In this document: positions 17,968 through 26,666 of the stretch, in pieces
Position numbering within the stretch: the first letter of the stretch is position 1
Layout of the letters: the number at the start of each line of letters is the position of its first letter
Assembly: GCA_965652395.1 (NCBI GenBank)
Contig: CBFGUW010000020.1
Coordinates: 22,171-86,170, forward strand
Reading direction: 5' to 3'
Origin: Saccharospirillum sp965652395
Lineage (GTDB): Bacteria; Pseudomonadota; Gammaproteobacteria; Pseudomonadales; Natronospirillaceae
Length of the DNA: 64,000 nucleotides
The notes under the pieces: generated by a model
Told to the model about the DNA's origin: nothing
The model's input: the letters and a program-made list of their open reading frames with translations, nothing else
The model's database searches: none
Program-made: the position numbers and the translations under genes

Positions 17968-19152
17968 ATGTCTAACATGATTGTACTTGGCACCCGCAAA
18001 GGGACTGTCATCTTTGATCGCATCAATGCCGGTTGGCGCCCTCGCCCTATCATGCATTCGGGCATACCGGTGTGTTACGCCACACGCGACCCACGCAATG
18101 GCACACTGTGGGCATCGCTGGACCACGGTCACTGGGGGCCGAAGCTCTCCCGCTCGCGCGATGACGGCGAGACCTGGGAGGAAGTGACGTCGATTAAATA
18201 CCCCCAGGGTGCCCGCCATATTGTTCAATACCTACCCACGCCCGATTTCGACCCCGAGGCCCCGACCGGCGAGCCTCAGTATGCCGATGCCTCGGTGTAC
18301 AAGATCTGGAATATCGAGTTCGGGCACGAAAGCCAGCCCGGCAGGCTCTATGCCGGTACCATCCCGGGCGGCTTATTCGTCAGTGACGACGACGGGGACA
18401 GCTGGGAACTCAACCGCCCGCTGTGGAACCATGAAACCCGAGGCGGCAACCTGTTCGAAGGCGATGCCACGAGCGAAAACCTCTGGGGCGGCACCCCGGC
18501 AAGCGTCGACTACGGCGTGTTTGAGCCTGGCATTCATTCGATTGTTATAGACCCTCGCGACCCCGACCATTGGTTTGTGGCGGTCTCCTCCGCCGGAGTC
18601 ATCGAGACCACCGATGGCGGCCAGACCTGGGCGGGAGCCAGTCACGGTATGTTGATGGATTATTTGCCCGACCCGGCGGTGGAATGGGGTCATGATCCGC
18701 ATTTTGTGACCCAGTGCCCCGGACAGCCGTATCACCTTTGGCAACAGAACCATTGCGGCGTTTTCTACAGCGATGACGGCGCCAGGAACTGGCGCAAAGT
18801 CAGTAAGCCGGACATGGGCGTACACTTTGGATTCCCCATCGCGGCGGATGCGAACGACGGGCGCACCGCCTGGGTGGTACCGGCCCGAGCGGACTCGGAA
18901 CGCATGGCGATCGACGGTGGTCTGTTCGTCGCCCGCACAACGGATGGCGGTGAATCCTGGCAATCGTTCCGTCAGGGCCTGCCGCAAGAGAGCGCCTACG
19001 ATATTGTCTTAAGGCATGCGCTGGATGCCTCGGGCGACTGCCTGTGTTTCGCCAGCACCACCGGCAATGTGTACCTTTCGGAAGACCGGGGTGAAACCTG
19101 GCAATGCCTGGGGAACAACCTGCCACCGGTCTATTCGGTTCGATTCGGCTGA
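17968..19152 (+). CDS. BNR/Asp-box repeat protein (sialidase-like propeller)
   Basis: 394 residues from the ATG at 17968 (GAGG ribosome site; an earlier ATG at 17923 adds a non-homologous stretch). Six Asp-box motifs are spaced along the protein: SRDDGETWEE, SDDDGDSWEL, TTDGGQTWAG, SDDGARNW, TTDGGESWQS and SEDRGETWQC. This predicts a beta-propeller like sialidases or glycosyl-hydrolase-like WD40/YVTN/BNR proteins. There is no signal peptide, so it seems cytoplasmic and is unlikely to be a secreted sialidase. It is followed five bases later by a MoaD/ThiS-like gene, and the two form a tight operon. The biochemical role is unknown. Confidence 0.82.
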   Translation: MSNMIVLGTRKGTVIFDRINAGWRPRPIMHSGIPVCYATRDPRNGTLWASLDHGHWGPKLSRSRDDGETWEEVTSIKYPQGARHIVQYLPTPDFDPEAPTGEPQYADASVYKIWNIEFGHESQPGRLYAGTIPGGLFVSDDDGDSWELNRPLWNHETRGGNLFEGDATSENLWGGTPASVDYGVFEPGIHSIVIDPRDPDHWFVAVSSAGVIETTDGGQTWAGASHGMLMDYLPDPAVEWGHDPHFVTQCPGQPYHLWQQNHCGVFYSDDGARNWRKVSKPDMGVHFGFPIAADANDGRTAWVVPARADSERMAIDGGLFVARTTDGGESWQSFRQGLPQESAYDIVLRHALDASGDCLCFASTTGNVYLSEDRGETWQCLGNNLPPVYSVRFG

Positions 19153-19157
19153 ACACC

Positions 19158-19436
19158 ATGACGACCGTTAAAATGACATCCCATCTCTACCGGTACTTTC
19201 CGCAGTTGGAGAACCAAACGGTCAGGGTACCGGCCGGCCCGGTCTCGGAAGTTCTGAAGGCGGTCAACAAGATCGCCCCAGGCTTCACCGACTATGTGCT
19301 GGACGACCAAGGCGGACTGCGCCGTCATGTGCACCTTTCCATCGACAACGCCCTGGTGGTCGACAGGAAGACGCTCTCTGACCGGGTTCAGGATGGTGGG
19401 ACTGTTTATATTTTTCAGGCATTGAGCGGGGGGTGA
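19158..19436 (+). CDS. MoaD/ThiS-family ubiquitin-like protein
   Basis: 92 residues with a ubiquitin-like fold pattern (TSHLYRYFPQLENQTVRVPA, LSDRVQDGGTVYIFQALSGG). It ends exactly in Gly-Gly, the C-terminus that is adenylated and thiocarboxylated in sulfur-carrier proteins. Five bases separate it from the BNR-repeat gene, so they are cotranscribed. No molybdopterin or thiamine genes are nearby. It is therefore probably a dedicated sulfur carrier or protein modifier for an unidentified process, not MoaD or ThiS itself. Confidence 0.82.
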   Translation: MTTVKMTSHLYRYFPQLENQTVRVPAGPVSEVLKAVNKIAPGFTDYVLDDQGGLRRHVHLSIDNALVVDRKTLSDRVQDGGTVYIFQALSGG

Positions 19437-19468
19437 ATGCCCCTGATAGGGTGCAACCGTCTATTTGA

Positions 19469-19798
19469 TTACCACCGGTTAAATAGCAGGTAAAAACCGA
19501 ACAGCAACCAACTGATAGCCAGCAACGCCCAGGGAACGATAACCCAGTGCTTTGCGGTCGGCTGCGGTGCTCTATTCGTCACCTCAGGTTCCACGGCTGT
19601 TGGCTGGTGCTGTTCCTTCTTGCGTTGTTTGTCGCGCTCACGGGCTCTGGCTTTTTCCCTTTTCTTATACTCCGCTATGCCTTTTTCGATTCCCTGGGCA
19701 ATTGCCTTGGTTTGCTCTTTCGTCTGCCCTGGCCGTTGAGTGCCTTTTGCAATCTTTAAGGCTTCAGTCTGGGTTTCGGGTGATATTGTTTTGGGCAT
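19469..19798 (-). CDS. DUF2956 family protein
   Basis: 109 residues from the ATG at 19798, preceded by GGGGAA. The N-terminal region is charged and helical (TQTEALKIAKGTQRPGQTKE, QGIEKGIAEYKKREKARARE) and probably coiled. The C-terminus has one membrane helix (VIVPWALLAISWLLFGFYLL). The TQRPGQTKEQTK block is typical of the DUF2956 family of gammaproteobacteria, which has no known function. The protein would be a C-tail-anchored inner-membrane protein. Confidence 0.75.
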   Translation of the reverse strand: MPKTISPETQTEALKIAKGTQRPGQTKEQTKAIAQGIEKGIAEYKKREKARARERDKQRKKEQHQPTAVEPEVTNRAPQPTAKHWVIVPWALLAISWLLFGFYLLFNRW

Positions 19799-19923
19799 CG
19801 GTTCCCCTGGTTTGGACAAAGGCAGGATTAGTATTCACCTTCATTCATGAAATTATTAGCCTCAGCCAGGTAACAAGCATCCAATACTGTTCATAGCTCA
19901 GGCAGGCGGATGATCTTTGTCAA

Positions 19924-20364
19924 TCAGTTACGCTCGGAAGGGGTCACTGCCTTCAGGTACGCCTGCATCTTTTTAGCACCATAGCGTTGATAACACCACG
20001 CCAGAAACACAATGAAAGAACCATAGAGAAGGAAATCGCAACCGACACGGGTATAGAATCTATCTACCGAAAACCGGGCAGGCTCTATCGCGAACGCAGC
20101 GAGCAGGACAGGTTGAGATGCGATAACCAAGACCGCGCCTAAACGCTGCATCCACATGGCCAGGACAGATGAAAACGGGCGATAATAGAGCCCGGCTGTC
20201 AGATTCACCACGGCTGACATCATTAAATAGAGATGGGAGGCCCGCCACATCATCCGGTTGCCATCCAAGGGCCCCTCTGGCGGTAAGGTCGCCTCTAGAT
20301 ACTGCCCTGATAAAACAAATACAAAAACCATGACCAAACCGGAAATTAAATGAACTTTTTTCAT
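19924..20364 (-). CDS. Small multi-pass membrane protein, unknown
   Basis: 146 residues from the ATG at 20364 (the frame is open to 20418, but the later start gives the usual positively charged MKKVHLISG before the first helix). Four hydrophobic segments are visible: GLVMVFVFVLSGQYL, LYLMMSAVVNLTAGLYY, LGAVLVIASQPVLLAAFAI and FLLYGSFIVFLAW. I do not recognise the family. It is divergent from the AttE-like ATPase gene, with a 250-bp AT-richer spacer between them. Confidence 0.6.
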   Translation of the reverse strand: MKKVHLISGLVMVFVFVLSGQYLEATLPPEGPLDGNRMMWRASHLYLMMSAVVNLTAGLYYRPFSSVLAMWMQRLGAVLVIASQPVLLAAFAIEPARFSVDRFYTRVGCDFLLYGSFIVFLAWCYQRYGAKKMQAYLKAVTPSERN

Positions 20365-20619
20365 TGAGTCAGCGCACCAAGCAATAAAAAGACGACCTAC
20401 AAGAAAACAGTAAAGCAAATCCCCCCATTATCTGACTCACCAGTCAAATCACAGGATTCAAAAGAAATCGACGTTCGATTATCGGCATAACGCCTCACGC
20501 TTCAAAGAGTTTTTAAATTTTCTACTCCCGAGTTTCCCTCACCAATAAACTTGCAACCCAACCCACATCCAGTTACGTATTACCCTTCACTCATCAATTC
20601 ACCCGAGCCACTGCCACCC

Positions 20620-21291
20620 ATGCTGACCCTCACCAACCTACACAAAACCTTCACCCAACCCAGCGGCCAGGTCACGGTACTGAATGGCGTGAACTTCAAG
20701 CTGCCTCCGGGTCATTCCGCCGCTTTGCTGGGTGAAAGCGGCAGCGGCAAGAGTACCCTGCTGCATCTGGCGGCGGGATTGGACCGTGCCGACAGCGGCG
20801 ATGTGCTTATCCAGGGGCAGTCCACCCAGGGTATAACGGAGGCGGGTTGGGCGGCACTTCGGCGGGAGCGTATCAGCCTGGTGTTCCAGCAGTTCCATTT
20901 GGTGCCGACCTTGACCGTGGTCGATAACGTGCGCTTGCAGGCGCGGTTGTGCAATCGGTGGGATTGTGACTATGAGCGGCATCTGATGGACCGGCTGGGT
21001 CTGGCGGATTTGGGACATCGGTTGCCGCATCAGTTGTCCGGTGGGCAGCAGCAGCGGGTGGCGATTGCTCGGTCGTTGCTGCATCGTCCACCGCTGGTGC
21101 TGGCGGATGAGCCAACGGGGAATCTGGATGAGCACAGCAGCGATGCGGTAATGGCGTTGTTTGTCGATCTGGTGCGGGAATCCGGTAGCAGCCTGTTGAT
21201 GGTGACACACAGCGTGGCAATGGCGAACTATCTGGATGCGCAGTGGCGCCTGCACGATGGCCGGTTGAACCCGGTCGAGGCGTCGGTATGA
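20620..21291 (+). CDS. ABC transporter ATPase, AttE/LolD-like
   Basis: 223 residues from the ATG at 20620 (open upstream to 20551 without homology). Walker A GESGSGKST (38-46), signature LSGGQQQ and Walker B LVLADEPTGNLDE are intact. The sequence belongs to the LolD/MacB/YbbA group, which drives FtsX-type permeases rather than classical importers. It overlaps the permease gene by four bases (ATGA), and that gene overlaps an AttH-like gene in the same way. The trio therefore corresponds to AttEFGH, a system probably acting on envelope lipids or lipoproteins. Confidence 0.87.
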   Translation: MLTLTNLHKTFTQPSGQVTVLNGVNFKLPPGHSAALLGESGSGKSTLLHLAAGLDRADSGDVLIQGQSTQGITEAGWAALRRERISLVFQQFHLVPTLTVVDNVRLQARLCNRWDCDYERHLMDRLGLADLGHRLPHQLSGGQQQRVAIARSLLHRPPLVLADEPTGNLDEHSSDAVMALFVDLVRESGSSLLMVTHSVAMANYLDAQWRLHDGRLNPVEASV

Positions 21292-23783
21292 GTCGGGGAT
21301 TATTCCGGCGGTTGTTTTGGGTGGGGCTCACCCTGCTCAGCCATTATCGTCGTCACCCGGCGCAGACGCTGTTTCTGGTGGTGGGTTTGGTAACGGGTGT
21401 GGGCTTGTGGTCGGCGGTTCAAATCATTAATAGCCATGCGCGGGCGAGTTATGCCGAGGCGGATCAGGTGTTGGGCGCGCAGGCCAGCCATTGGGTGCGA
21501 TCAGTGGATGGCGCGGGGGTGACTCCGGCCGATTATGTAGCGCTGCGGCGCATGGGATTTACATCGCTTTATCCCGTGATCGAAGCACGGGTGCTGACCG
21601 CCGAAGGCGAACCGCTTTGGCTGATCACGACCGACCTGCTGGCGTTGCCGCGTGGCGGTGGCTCGGTCGGGGTTGGGGGTGAATCCTGGCTGGAGATGGT
21701 CCAGCCACCTTATCAAAGCTGGTATCCGCCTGAACTGGCGCGGTCGCTCGGCATTCAAACCGGCGATGCCCTGGCCCTGAATGATGGCCGCACCCTGCCT
21801 CCGGCAGTGGTGCAAAGCCAGGAGCAACAGGGCCAACGGGTGTTTATGGATGTTGGTGCAGCCATGGCTGTGTTGGGGCGAAAACACTTCAGTTATCTGG
21901 CGGCGGCCGGGCTTACCGTCGATGAGCAACAGGCGCTGGAAATGGCGTTGCCGGAATCACTGAGGTTGGAGGCGAATCGCCAACGACTGGATCTCACCCA
22001 ACTGACCGAAAGCCTGCACACCAACCTTACGGCGATGAGCCTGCTCTCGTTCGCGGTGGGGTTGTTTATTGTCTTCAACGCGGTGCGCTACGCGCTGCTC
22101 AGCCGGTCCGGCACTTTCCATACGCTGCGGGAGTTGGGCGTGAACGGTGTTGAACTCAGCCTGGCGATTCTAATGGAAACGCTGGTGTGGAGCCTGGTGG
22201 GCACAGCGCTTGGGTTGGTCTTGGGTTTAGGCTTGGCGATGGCTCTACTGCCTGCGCTGGCGTCGACACTGCAAAATCTCTATGGGGCTGTAATCGCGAG
22301 CGATTTGCTGTTGCAGCCGCGCACCTGGGGCCTGGCCTGGGGCATTACCCTGGCAGGGCTGCTGATGGCGCTGGCGTGGCCTCTCTGGCAGGAAAGCCGA
22401 CAGACGGTTCGTGCCGGTCGGGATTTAAGCCAGCGCTGGTGGCGGGATCGGTTGGCGAGGCGTCGTCTGGCCTGGGTGGGTGCGATGCTGGCCGTAGCGA
22501 GCCTTCTGCTGTTCCAACAAATGGCGAGCGTGGTGCAGGGTTTCATGGTACTTGGCCTCGCATTGTTTGCGGCGGCCTTTGTGTTGCCGCTGGTGTTGAG
22601 CGGTTCGTTGGCGATGGTGCGACAATGGCTGCCAGCGTCTGTCTGGCGGCTGAGGTGGGCTGTCAGTGATGGCGAAGCCCAGCTACCCACCTTGCGCATT
22701 GCAATGATGGCGCTGCTACTGGCGCTGACGGCCAACCTGGGCGTCGAAATGCTCATCGGCTCATTTCGCACCGCCTTGACTGGCTGGTTGGATCAACGTC
22801 TGGCGGCCGACCTTTATGTTCAAAGAGACCGTCTCACCGCCGAGTCGCTGTCACTCTCGCCGACTCCCGACTGGTTGGCCGCCCATCACCAGCGAATAGG
22901 TTTGACGGTCCGGTGGCAGGGCCGCCCGACAGAGCTGCGAGGAATGGACCCGACCGCACCGGACAGCCAAGCCCTGCCCCTGGCGACCGCCTCGGCCAGT
23001 TTGGATAAGTGGTATCAAACCGGCGGCGAGGGGCGTTGGGTCATCGCAAACGAGCAGGTACAGCATCTGGCGGATGTGTCCTTGGGCGACAGGGTCGAGT
23101 TGGAAACGGACGATGGCGTGAAGCCGTTTGAAATCGTCGGGTTCGTACACGACTACGGCAACCCTTATTTTCAGTTTTATATGCCGACCGAGGTTTTGCT
23201 GCGTCACTGGGCGAGCCGGGCCGAACCCCAGGGGTTGGCTCTGTGGCTCAGCGATGCGCCGAACGCTCTCGAACAGGCGGAACAGGCTCTGCTGCAAGCC
23301 GGTGCCCGGCCGGGTGACTGGTTGAGCCAGGGTCATATCAAGCAGGTATCGCTGCGCATTTTCGACCGTACCTTCGCCATTACCGCCGCGATGAACGGCC
23401 TGACGCTGGGCGTGGCGGCGCTGGCGTTGTTGACCGCCCTACTCGCCATCCACCAACAGCGGCTGCCGGATTACGCCCATTGGCGCGCCCTGGGCCTGTC
23501 TTTTCGGGAAATCACCGGCGTGGTCGGTCTGCCATTGGGGTTGATCGTGCTGCTGACCTGGTTGGCGGCCATACCGCTTGGGGCTTTGTTATCCTGGTTG
23601 CTGATCCACCATTTGAATGTGCTGGCTTTCGGGTGGACGATGCCGCTGCAATGGCAGTGGGCACCGGCCGTTCGCTTGGGTGTGTTGACGGTCCTGGTCA
23701 CGGTGCTGACGCTGGGACTGAGTTTATGGCAGGTGCGGCGTGGGTTGCCCAACGCACTGCGTCGATTGGGGGAAGAGCAATGA
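21288..23783 (+). CDS. FtsX-family ABC permease, AttF/AttG fused type
   Basis: 831 residues. The layout is one N-terminal membrane helix (TLFLVVGLVTGVGLWSAVQI), a periplasmic domain to about residue 240, and three helices (SLLSFAVGLFIVFNAVRYAL, ETLVWSLVGTALGLVLGLGL, TWGLAWGITLAGLLMALAWP). Then come two or three central helices, a second periplasmic domain (about residues 500-690) and three C-terminal helices. This is two FtsX-type modules in one chain, equivalent to separate AttF and AttG subunits. Its start overlaps the ATPase stop and its stop overlaps the AttH start, so the three are translated together. Confidence 0.85.
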   Translation: MSRGLFRRLFWVGLTLLSHYRRHPAQTLFLVVGLVTGVGLWSAVQIINSHARASYAEADQVLGAQASHWVRSVDGAGVTPADYVALRRMGFTSLYPVIEARVLTAEGEPLWLITTDLLALPRGGGSVGVGGESWLEMVQPPYQSWYPPELARSLGIQTGDALALNDGRTLPPAVVQSQEQQGQRVFMDVGAAMAVLGRKHFSYLAAAGLTVDEQQALEMALPESLRLEANRQRLDLTQLTESLHTNLTAMSLLSFAVGLFIVFNAVRYALLSRSGTFHTLRELGVNGVELSLAILMETLVWSLVGTALGLVLGLGLAMALLPALASTLQNLYGAVIASDLLLQPRTWGLAWGITLAGLLMALAWPLWQESRQTVRAGRDLSQRWWRDRLARRRLAWVGAMLAVASLLLFQQMASVVQGFMVLGLALFAAAFVLPLVLSGSLAMVRQWLPASVWRLRWAVSDGEAQLPTLRIAMMALLLALTANLGVEMLIGSFRTALTGWLDQRLAADLYVQRDRLTAESLSLSPTPDWLAAHHQRIGLTVRWQGRPTELRGMDPTAPDSQALPLATASASLDKWYQTGGEGRWVIANEQVQHLADVSLGDRVELETDDGVKPFEIVGFVHDYGNPYFQFYMPTEVLLRHWASRAEPQGLALWLSDAPNALEQAEQALLQAGARPGDWLSQGHIKQVSLRIFDRTFAITAAMNGLTLGVAALALLTALLAIHQQRLPDYAHWRALGLSFREITGVVGLPLGLIVLLTWLAAIPLGALLSWLLIHHLNVLAFGWTMPLQWQWAPAVRLGVLTVLVTVLTLGLSLWQVRRGLPNALRRLGEEQ

Positions 23784-24871
23784 GGCGGTTCTTGGTGTGG
23801 CGGTTCATTGTGGTGTGGCTGGTTGCGCTGGTCACGGTATCGACCCTGGCGGAGTCGCCCTATCAGGTGTTGCGCAGCAGCGGCGAAGGGTTCGCCCAGG
23901 TGGTGCCGGGCCGCTCGCTTGCGTTCCCGGAAGACCACCTGCCCCATCCGGAATTCCGCATTGAATGGTGGTACCTCACCGCGAACCTGACGGACCGGGA
24001 AGGTCGCCCCTGGGGGGGGCATTGGACATTGTTTCGACAGTCCCTCGCGCCCGAAGGCCCGGTGGACGGGTGGTCCAGCCGCGAGGTGTGGATGGCGCAT
24101 GCCGCCCTGAGCACACCCGACGGCCACCGGTATGAAGAACGCTTTGCTCGCGGTGGCATCGGCCAGGCTGGCGTCGGCTTGAACCGTCTGGGGCAATTCG
24201 ATGCCTGGCTGGATGACTGGCAGTTACTGGGCCAAGGCCCCGAACCTCTGCCTGGAATGCTTACCTTCAGCTTGGATAACACTGAACTACGACTTGAACT
24301 GAACGTGCAAACACCCTGGGTGAAGCAGGGAGCCGAAGGCTACAGCCAAAAATCCGATCAGAGCCAGGCCAGTTACTACTACAGCCAGCCGCATATCCAG
24401 GTTACCGGCACATTGCAGTCCGAAGGCGAATCAGTAGAACTGACCGGCAAGGCCTGGCTCGACCGCGAATGGAGCTCGCAACCTCTGGCACCGGACCAAC
24501 CCGGGTGGGATTGGTTTTCCATCCATCTGGAAGACGGACATGCCCTGATGGTCTATCGGCTTCGCAACACCGAGGGAAAACCCTGGCTCAGCGGCACCTG
24601 GGTTCAGCCTGACGGCCGGGCCACCACCCTGAATGCGGACGATATTGAACTGGAGGCCCTGGAAACCACCCGAGTCACCACCGGCGACAATGGCACCCGT
24701 AACCTGCCGCTGAGTTGGTCGCTCGCCCTGCCAAGGTTGAACCAATACTGGCAGGTGAAGGCAGCAGAGTCGGACCATTGGTTGGACACGGCCTTTCCCT
24801 ACTGGGAAGGGCCGATTCGGGTAACGGGCACTACGCCGGGCGTCGGGTATCTTGAGTTAACCGGTTATTGA
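23780..24871 (+). CDS. AttH / CrtC-like lipocalin-fold protein
   Basis: 363 residues with a signal peptide (FIVVWLVALVTVSTLAESPY). The conserved block HPEFRIEWWYLTANL, the GHWTLFRQ strand and the later LTGKAWLDREWSSQPL block define the AttH/carotenoid hydratase-like two-lipocalin fold. In AttEFGH systems this secreted partner probably binds the lipid or hydrophobic ligand handled by the permease. True CrtC activity is unlikely since no carotenoid genes are near. The stop is seven bases inside the convergent esterase gene. Confidence 0.85.
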   Translation: MRRFLVWRFIVVWLVALVTVSTLAESPYQVLRSSGEGFAQVVPGRSLAFPEDHLPHPEFRIEWWYLTANLTDREGRPWGGHWTLFRQSLAPEGPVDGWSSREVWMAHAALSTPDGHRYEERFARGGIGQAGVGLNRLGQFDAWLDDWQLLGQGPEPLPGMLTFSLDNTELRLELNVQTPWVKQGAEGYSQKSDQSQASYYYSQPHIQVTGTLQSEGESVELTGKAWLDREWSSQPLAPDQPGWDWFSIHLEDGHALMVYRLRNTEGKPWLSGTWVQPDGRATTLNADDIELEALETTRVTTGDNGTRNLPLSWSLALPRLNQYWQVKAAESDHWLDTAFPYWEGPIRVTGTTPGVGYLELTGY

Positions 24872-25731
24872 ACGTGAGGCGGCAACGCCTGAATAAAATC
24901 GACCGTGTCGCCGAAGGAGGGAGACAAATCCCGGAAGCGAACAGAAAAGGCGCCCACCGTGTCGTAATGGTTCACGTCCGGGTACACCCGTGTTTGCACC
25001 GGTACTCCGGCTTGGCGAAGCCGCTCCGCCAGGTTGATGTGGTTTTGCGGGCCGACTTTGTCGTCCGCCCCACCGTATACCAGTAAAGCGGGCGGGTCAT
25101 CCGGGCTTGCGAAATTGATCGGTTGGGTTTCAGGAATGTCATCCCTGCCGCCAAAAATGGCGATGAACTCAGGGTCTTTCAGCGGCAGAAAATCGTATGG
25201 ACCGGAAAGGCCGACCCAACCGAGGATGGCGTCTCTATTCACTCCAGCCTCCGCAAGATAGGTGTCGTCCATCGCCAACAGCGCGGCTATGTGCGCACCA
25301 GCGGAATGGCCGATCAGTACAAGCCCCTGGTCGTCCAGGCCCATTTTCTGAACCTGGGCGATGGCTTGGGCGCCGTCTTTCACGAATTCCGGAAACCCGA
25401 CCTCGGGGTAAACGCGATAATCCGGTACTACCACGCGGTAGCCTAATTCAGTCAATGCCTGGGCCACGAACCGATAGCCGCCTTTATACCCCCATTGCCA
25501 GGAACCGCCGTAAAAGAACACCAGCGTCGGTGCTCCCGGGCGGGGTTGGGTGGGGTAATACACATCCAGACTCTGCCGTTCTTCATGTCCGTATTCGATG
25601 TCTTCGTTCAGACGGTATCCTTCCCTGGGTGTTACCAGATTCAATGCCGGTAAGGTACAGCCGGAAAGAATAAGCAGCACGGCTGCCACCAGAAACAGCC
25701 TGAAATAGAACAAAGACAGAGTCATGCGCAT
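24865..25731 (-). CDS. Alpha/beta hydrolase lipoprotein (esterase/BD-FAE-like)
   Basis: About 288 residues from the ATG at 25731 (the open frame begins at 25803 but the earlier part is not signal-like). The lipoprotein signal LFLVAAVLLILSGC is followed by an alpha/beta hydrolase domain. The oxyanion region is LVFFYGGSWQWG, the nucleophile elbow GHSAGAH (Ser), and the acid and base are near the C-terminus (GGADDKVGP, VNHYDTVG). Relatives are carboxylesterases and kynurenine-formamidase-like enzymes. It is probably periplasmic and membrane-anchored. The substrate is unknown. Confidence 0.83.
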   Translation of the reverse strand: MRMTLSLFYFRLFLVAAVLLILSGCTLPALNLVTPREGYRLNEDIEYGHEERQSLDVYYPTQPRPGAPTLVFFYGGSWQWGYKGGYRFVAQALTELGYRVVVPDYRVYPEVGFPEFVKDGAQAIAQVQKMGLDDQGLVLIGHSAGAHIAALLAMDDTYLAEAGVNRDAILGWVGLSGPYDFLPLKDPEFIAIFGGRDDIPETQPINFASPDDPPALLVYGGADDKVGPQNHINLAERLRQAGVPVQTRVYPDVNHYDTVGAFSVRFRDLSPSFGDTVDFIQALPPHVQ

Positions 25732-25772
25732 TGCACCAAAAACAAAGAAGTTCAGGTTGAGTACGCGGCAGT

Positions 25773-26567
25773 TTAGCTGTTGGATGCGCGACCACCAGCC
25801 CAAATTCGGTCGAACGCGCCTTCGGCTTTCAGTTCCTTCAGGCAGGAGGTGAGGCGCTGCATCACTTCCACCGGGCTTTGAGTGTGAGCGGCAAGATAAA
25901 GATCGGAAGAGAGTTCCGGGATATCCGCGACGACACGCAACCGCTCCAATGAGAGCCCCATTTTTTCCACCCGATAAGGTAACGAGCGTGCATCTCCGGC
26001 CACCAGGTGCACCCGGTCGTGGTAGAGCATTTGAATGGTGTTTTCCGCTGTAGCGGTGAAGTCGACTTCGAAGCGGGCATTGGCGAGGTATAACGCCTTC
26101 ACGTCTTTTATCTGCCCGGCGACCCGGTAGCCCGCGAGTTCACGCCAATTCTCGACTTCGGGAACAATGGATTCCTTCAAAGCAAACAATTTGACGTTGT
26201 AAGGGGACACCGTTCCCAACCATTGGAACCGGGTTTCGCGCTCTGGGTTTCTCGCCAAACTGTAAATAAGAGTGTTGGAGTCGGTTTGCGCCAAATGAAA
26301 ACTGCGTGCCCAGGGAAAGGCGACAAACTCGCATTGGGCACCGGCGCGTTCACATACCTGCCGCACCACCTCGGTGGCGGGACCGGAAACCAAACCGCCC
26401 TGCTCCACCACGTAAGGCGGGAATGGCGTGGTAACAACGGTAAGTTTTGGTGGCTCGAGCCAATTGGATTGGCAGGGAGTTGATAGGTTATCAGCCTGCA
26501 ATGACTGGCACAGTAAAAATAACAACCCGAATACAGGCAGGGTTCGCCAAGGTCCCACTGGTGACAT
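25773..26567 (-). CDS. Periplasmic amino-acid-type binding protein (SBP family 3)
   Basis: 264 residues from the ATG at 26567, which starts directly before a signal peptide (WRTLPVFGLLFLLCQSLQA). The mature part begins LTVVTTPFPPYVVEQGGLVS, then GPATEVVRQVCERAG, the ligand-facing start of family 3 extracellular binding proteins. No permease or ATPase is adjacent, so it may be an orphan sensor-like binding protein, as is common in marine gammaproteobacteria. A strong hairpin (26631-26660) separates it from prpD upstream. Confidence 0.78.
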   Translation of the reverse strand: MSPVGPWRTLPVFGLLFLLCQSLQADNLSTPCQSNWLEPPKLTVVTTPFPPYVVEQGGLVSGPATEVVRQVCERAGAQCEFVAFPWARSFHLAQTDSNTLIYSLARNPERETRFQWLGTVSPYNVKLFALKESIVPEVENWRELAGYRVAGQIKDVKALYLANARFEVDFTATAENTIQMLYHDRVHLVAGDARSLPYRVEKMGLSLERLRVVADIPELSSDLYLAAHTQSPVEVMQRLTSCLKELKAEGAFDRIWAGGRASNS

Positions 26568-26630
26568 CTGACATCCTTCGTCGGTAATCGATCGATGCGC
26601 CAGTATAAGGAGGGCGGGTTGGTGAGGTAA

Positions 26631-26660
26631 AGCCGGGAGAGAGTGAAGCCTCTCCCGGCT
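26631..26660 (-). terminator. Intrinsic terminator after prpD
   Basis: On the minus strand AGCCGGGAGAG and CTCTCCCGGCT form an 11-bp stem with an 8-nt loop, followed by TTTACC, 6 bases past the prpD stop. It ends the gntR-prpBCD operon. Confidence 0.75.
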
Positions 26661-26666
26661 GATCAC

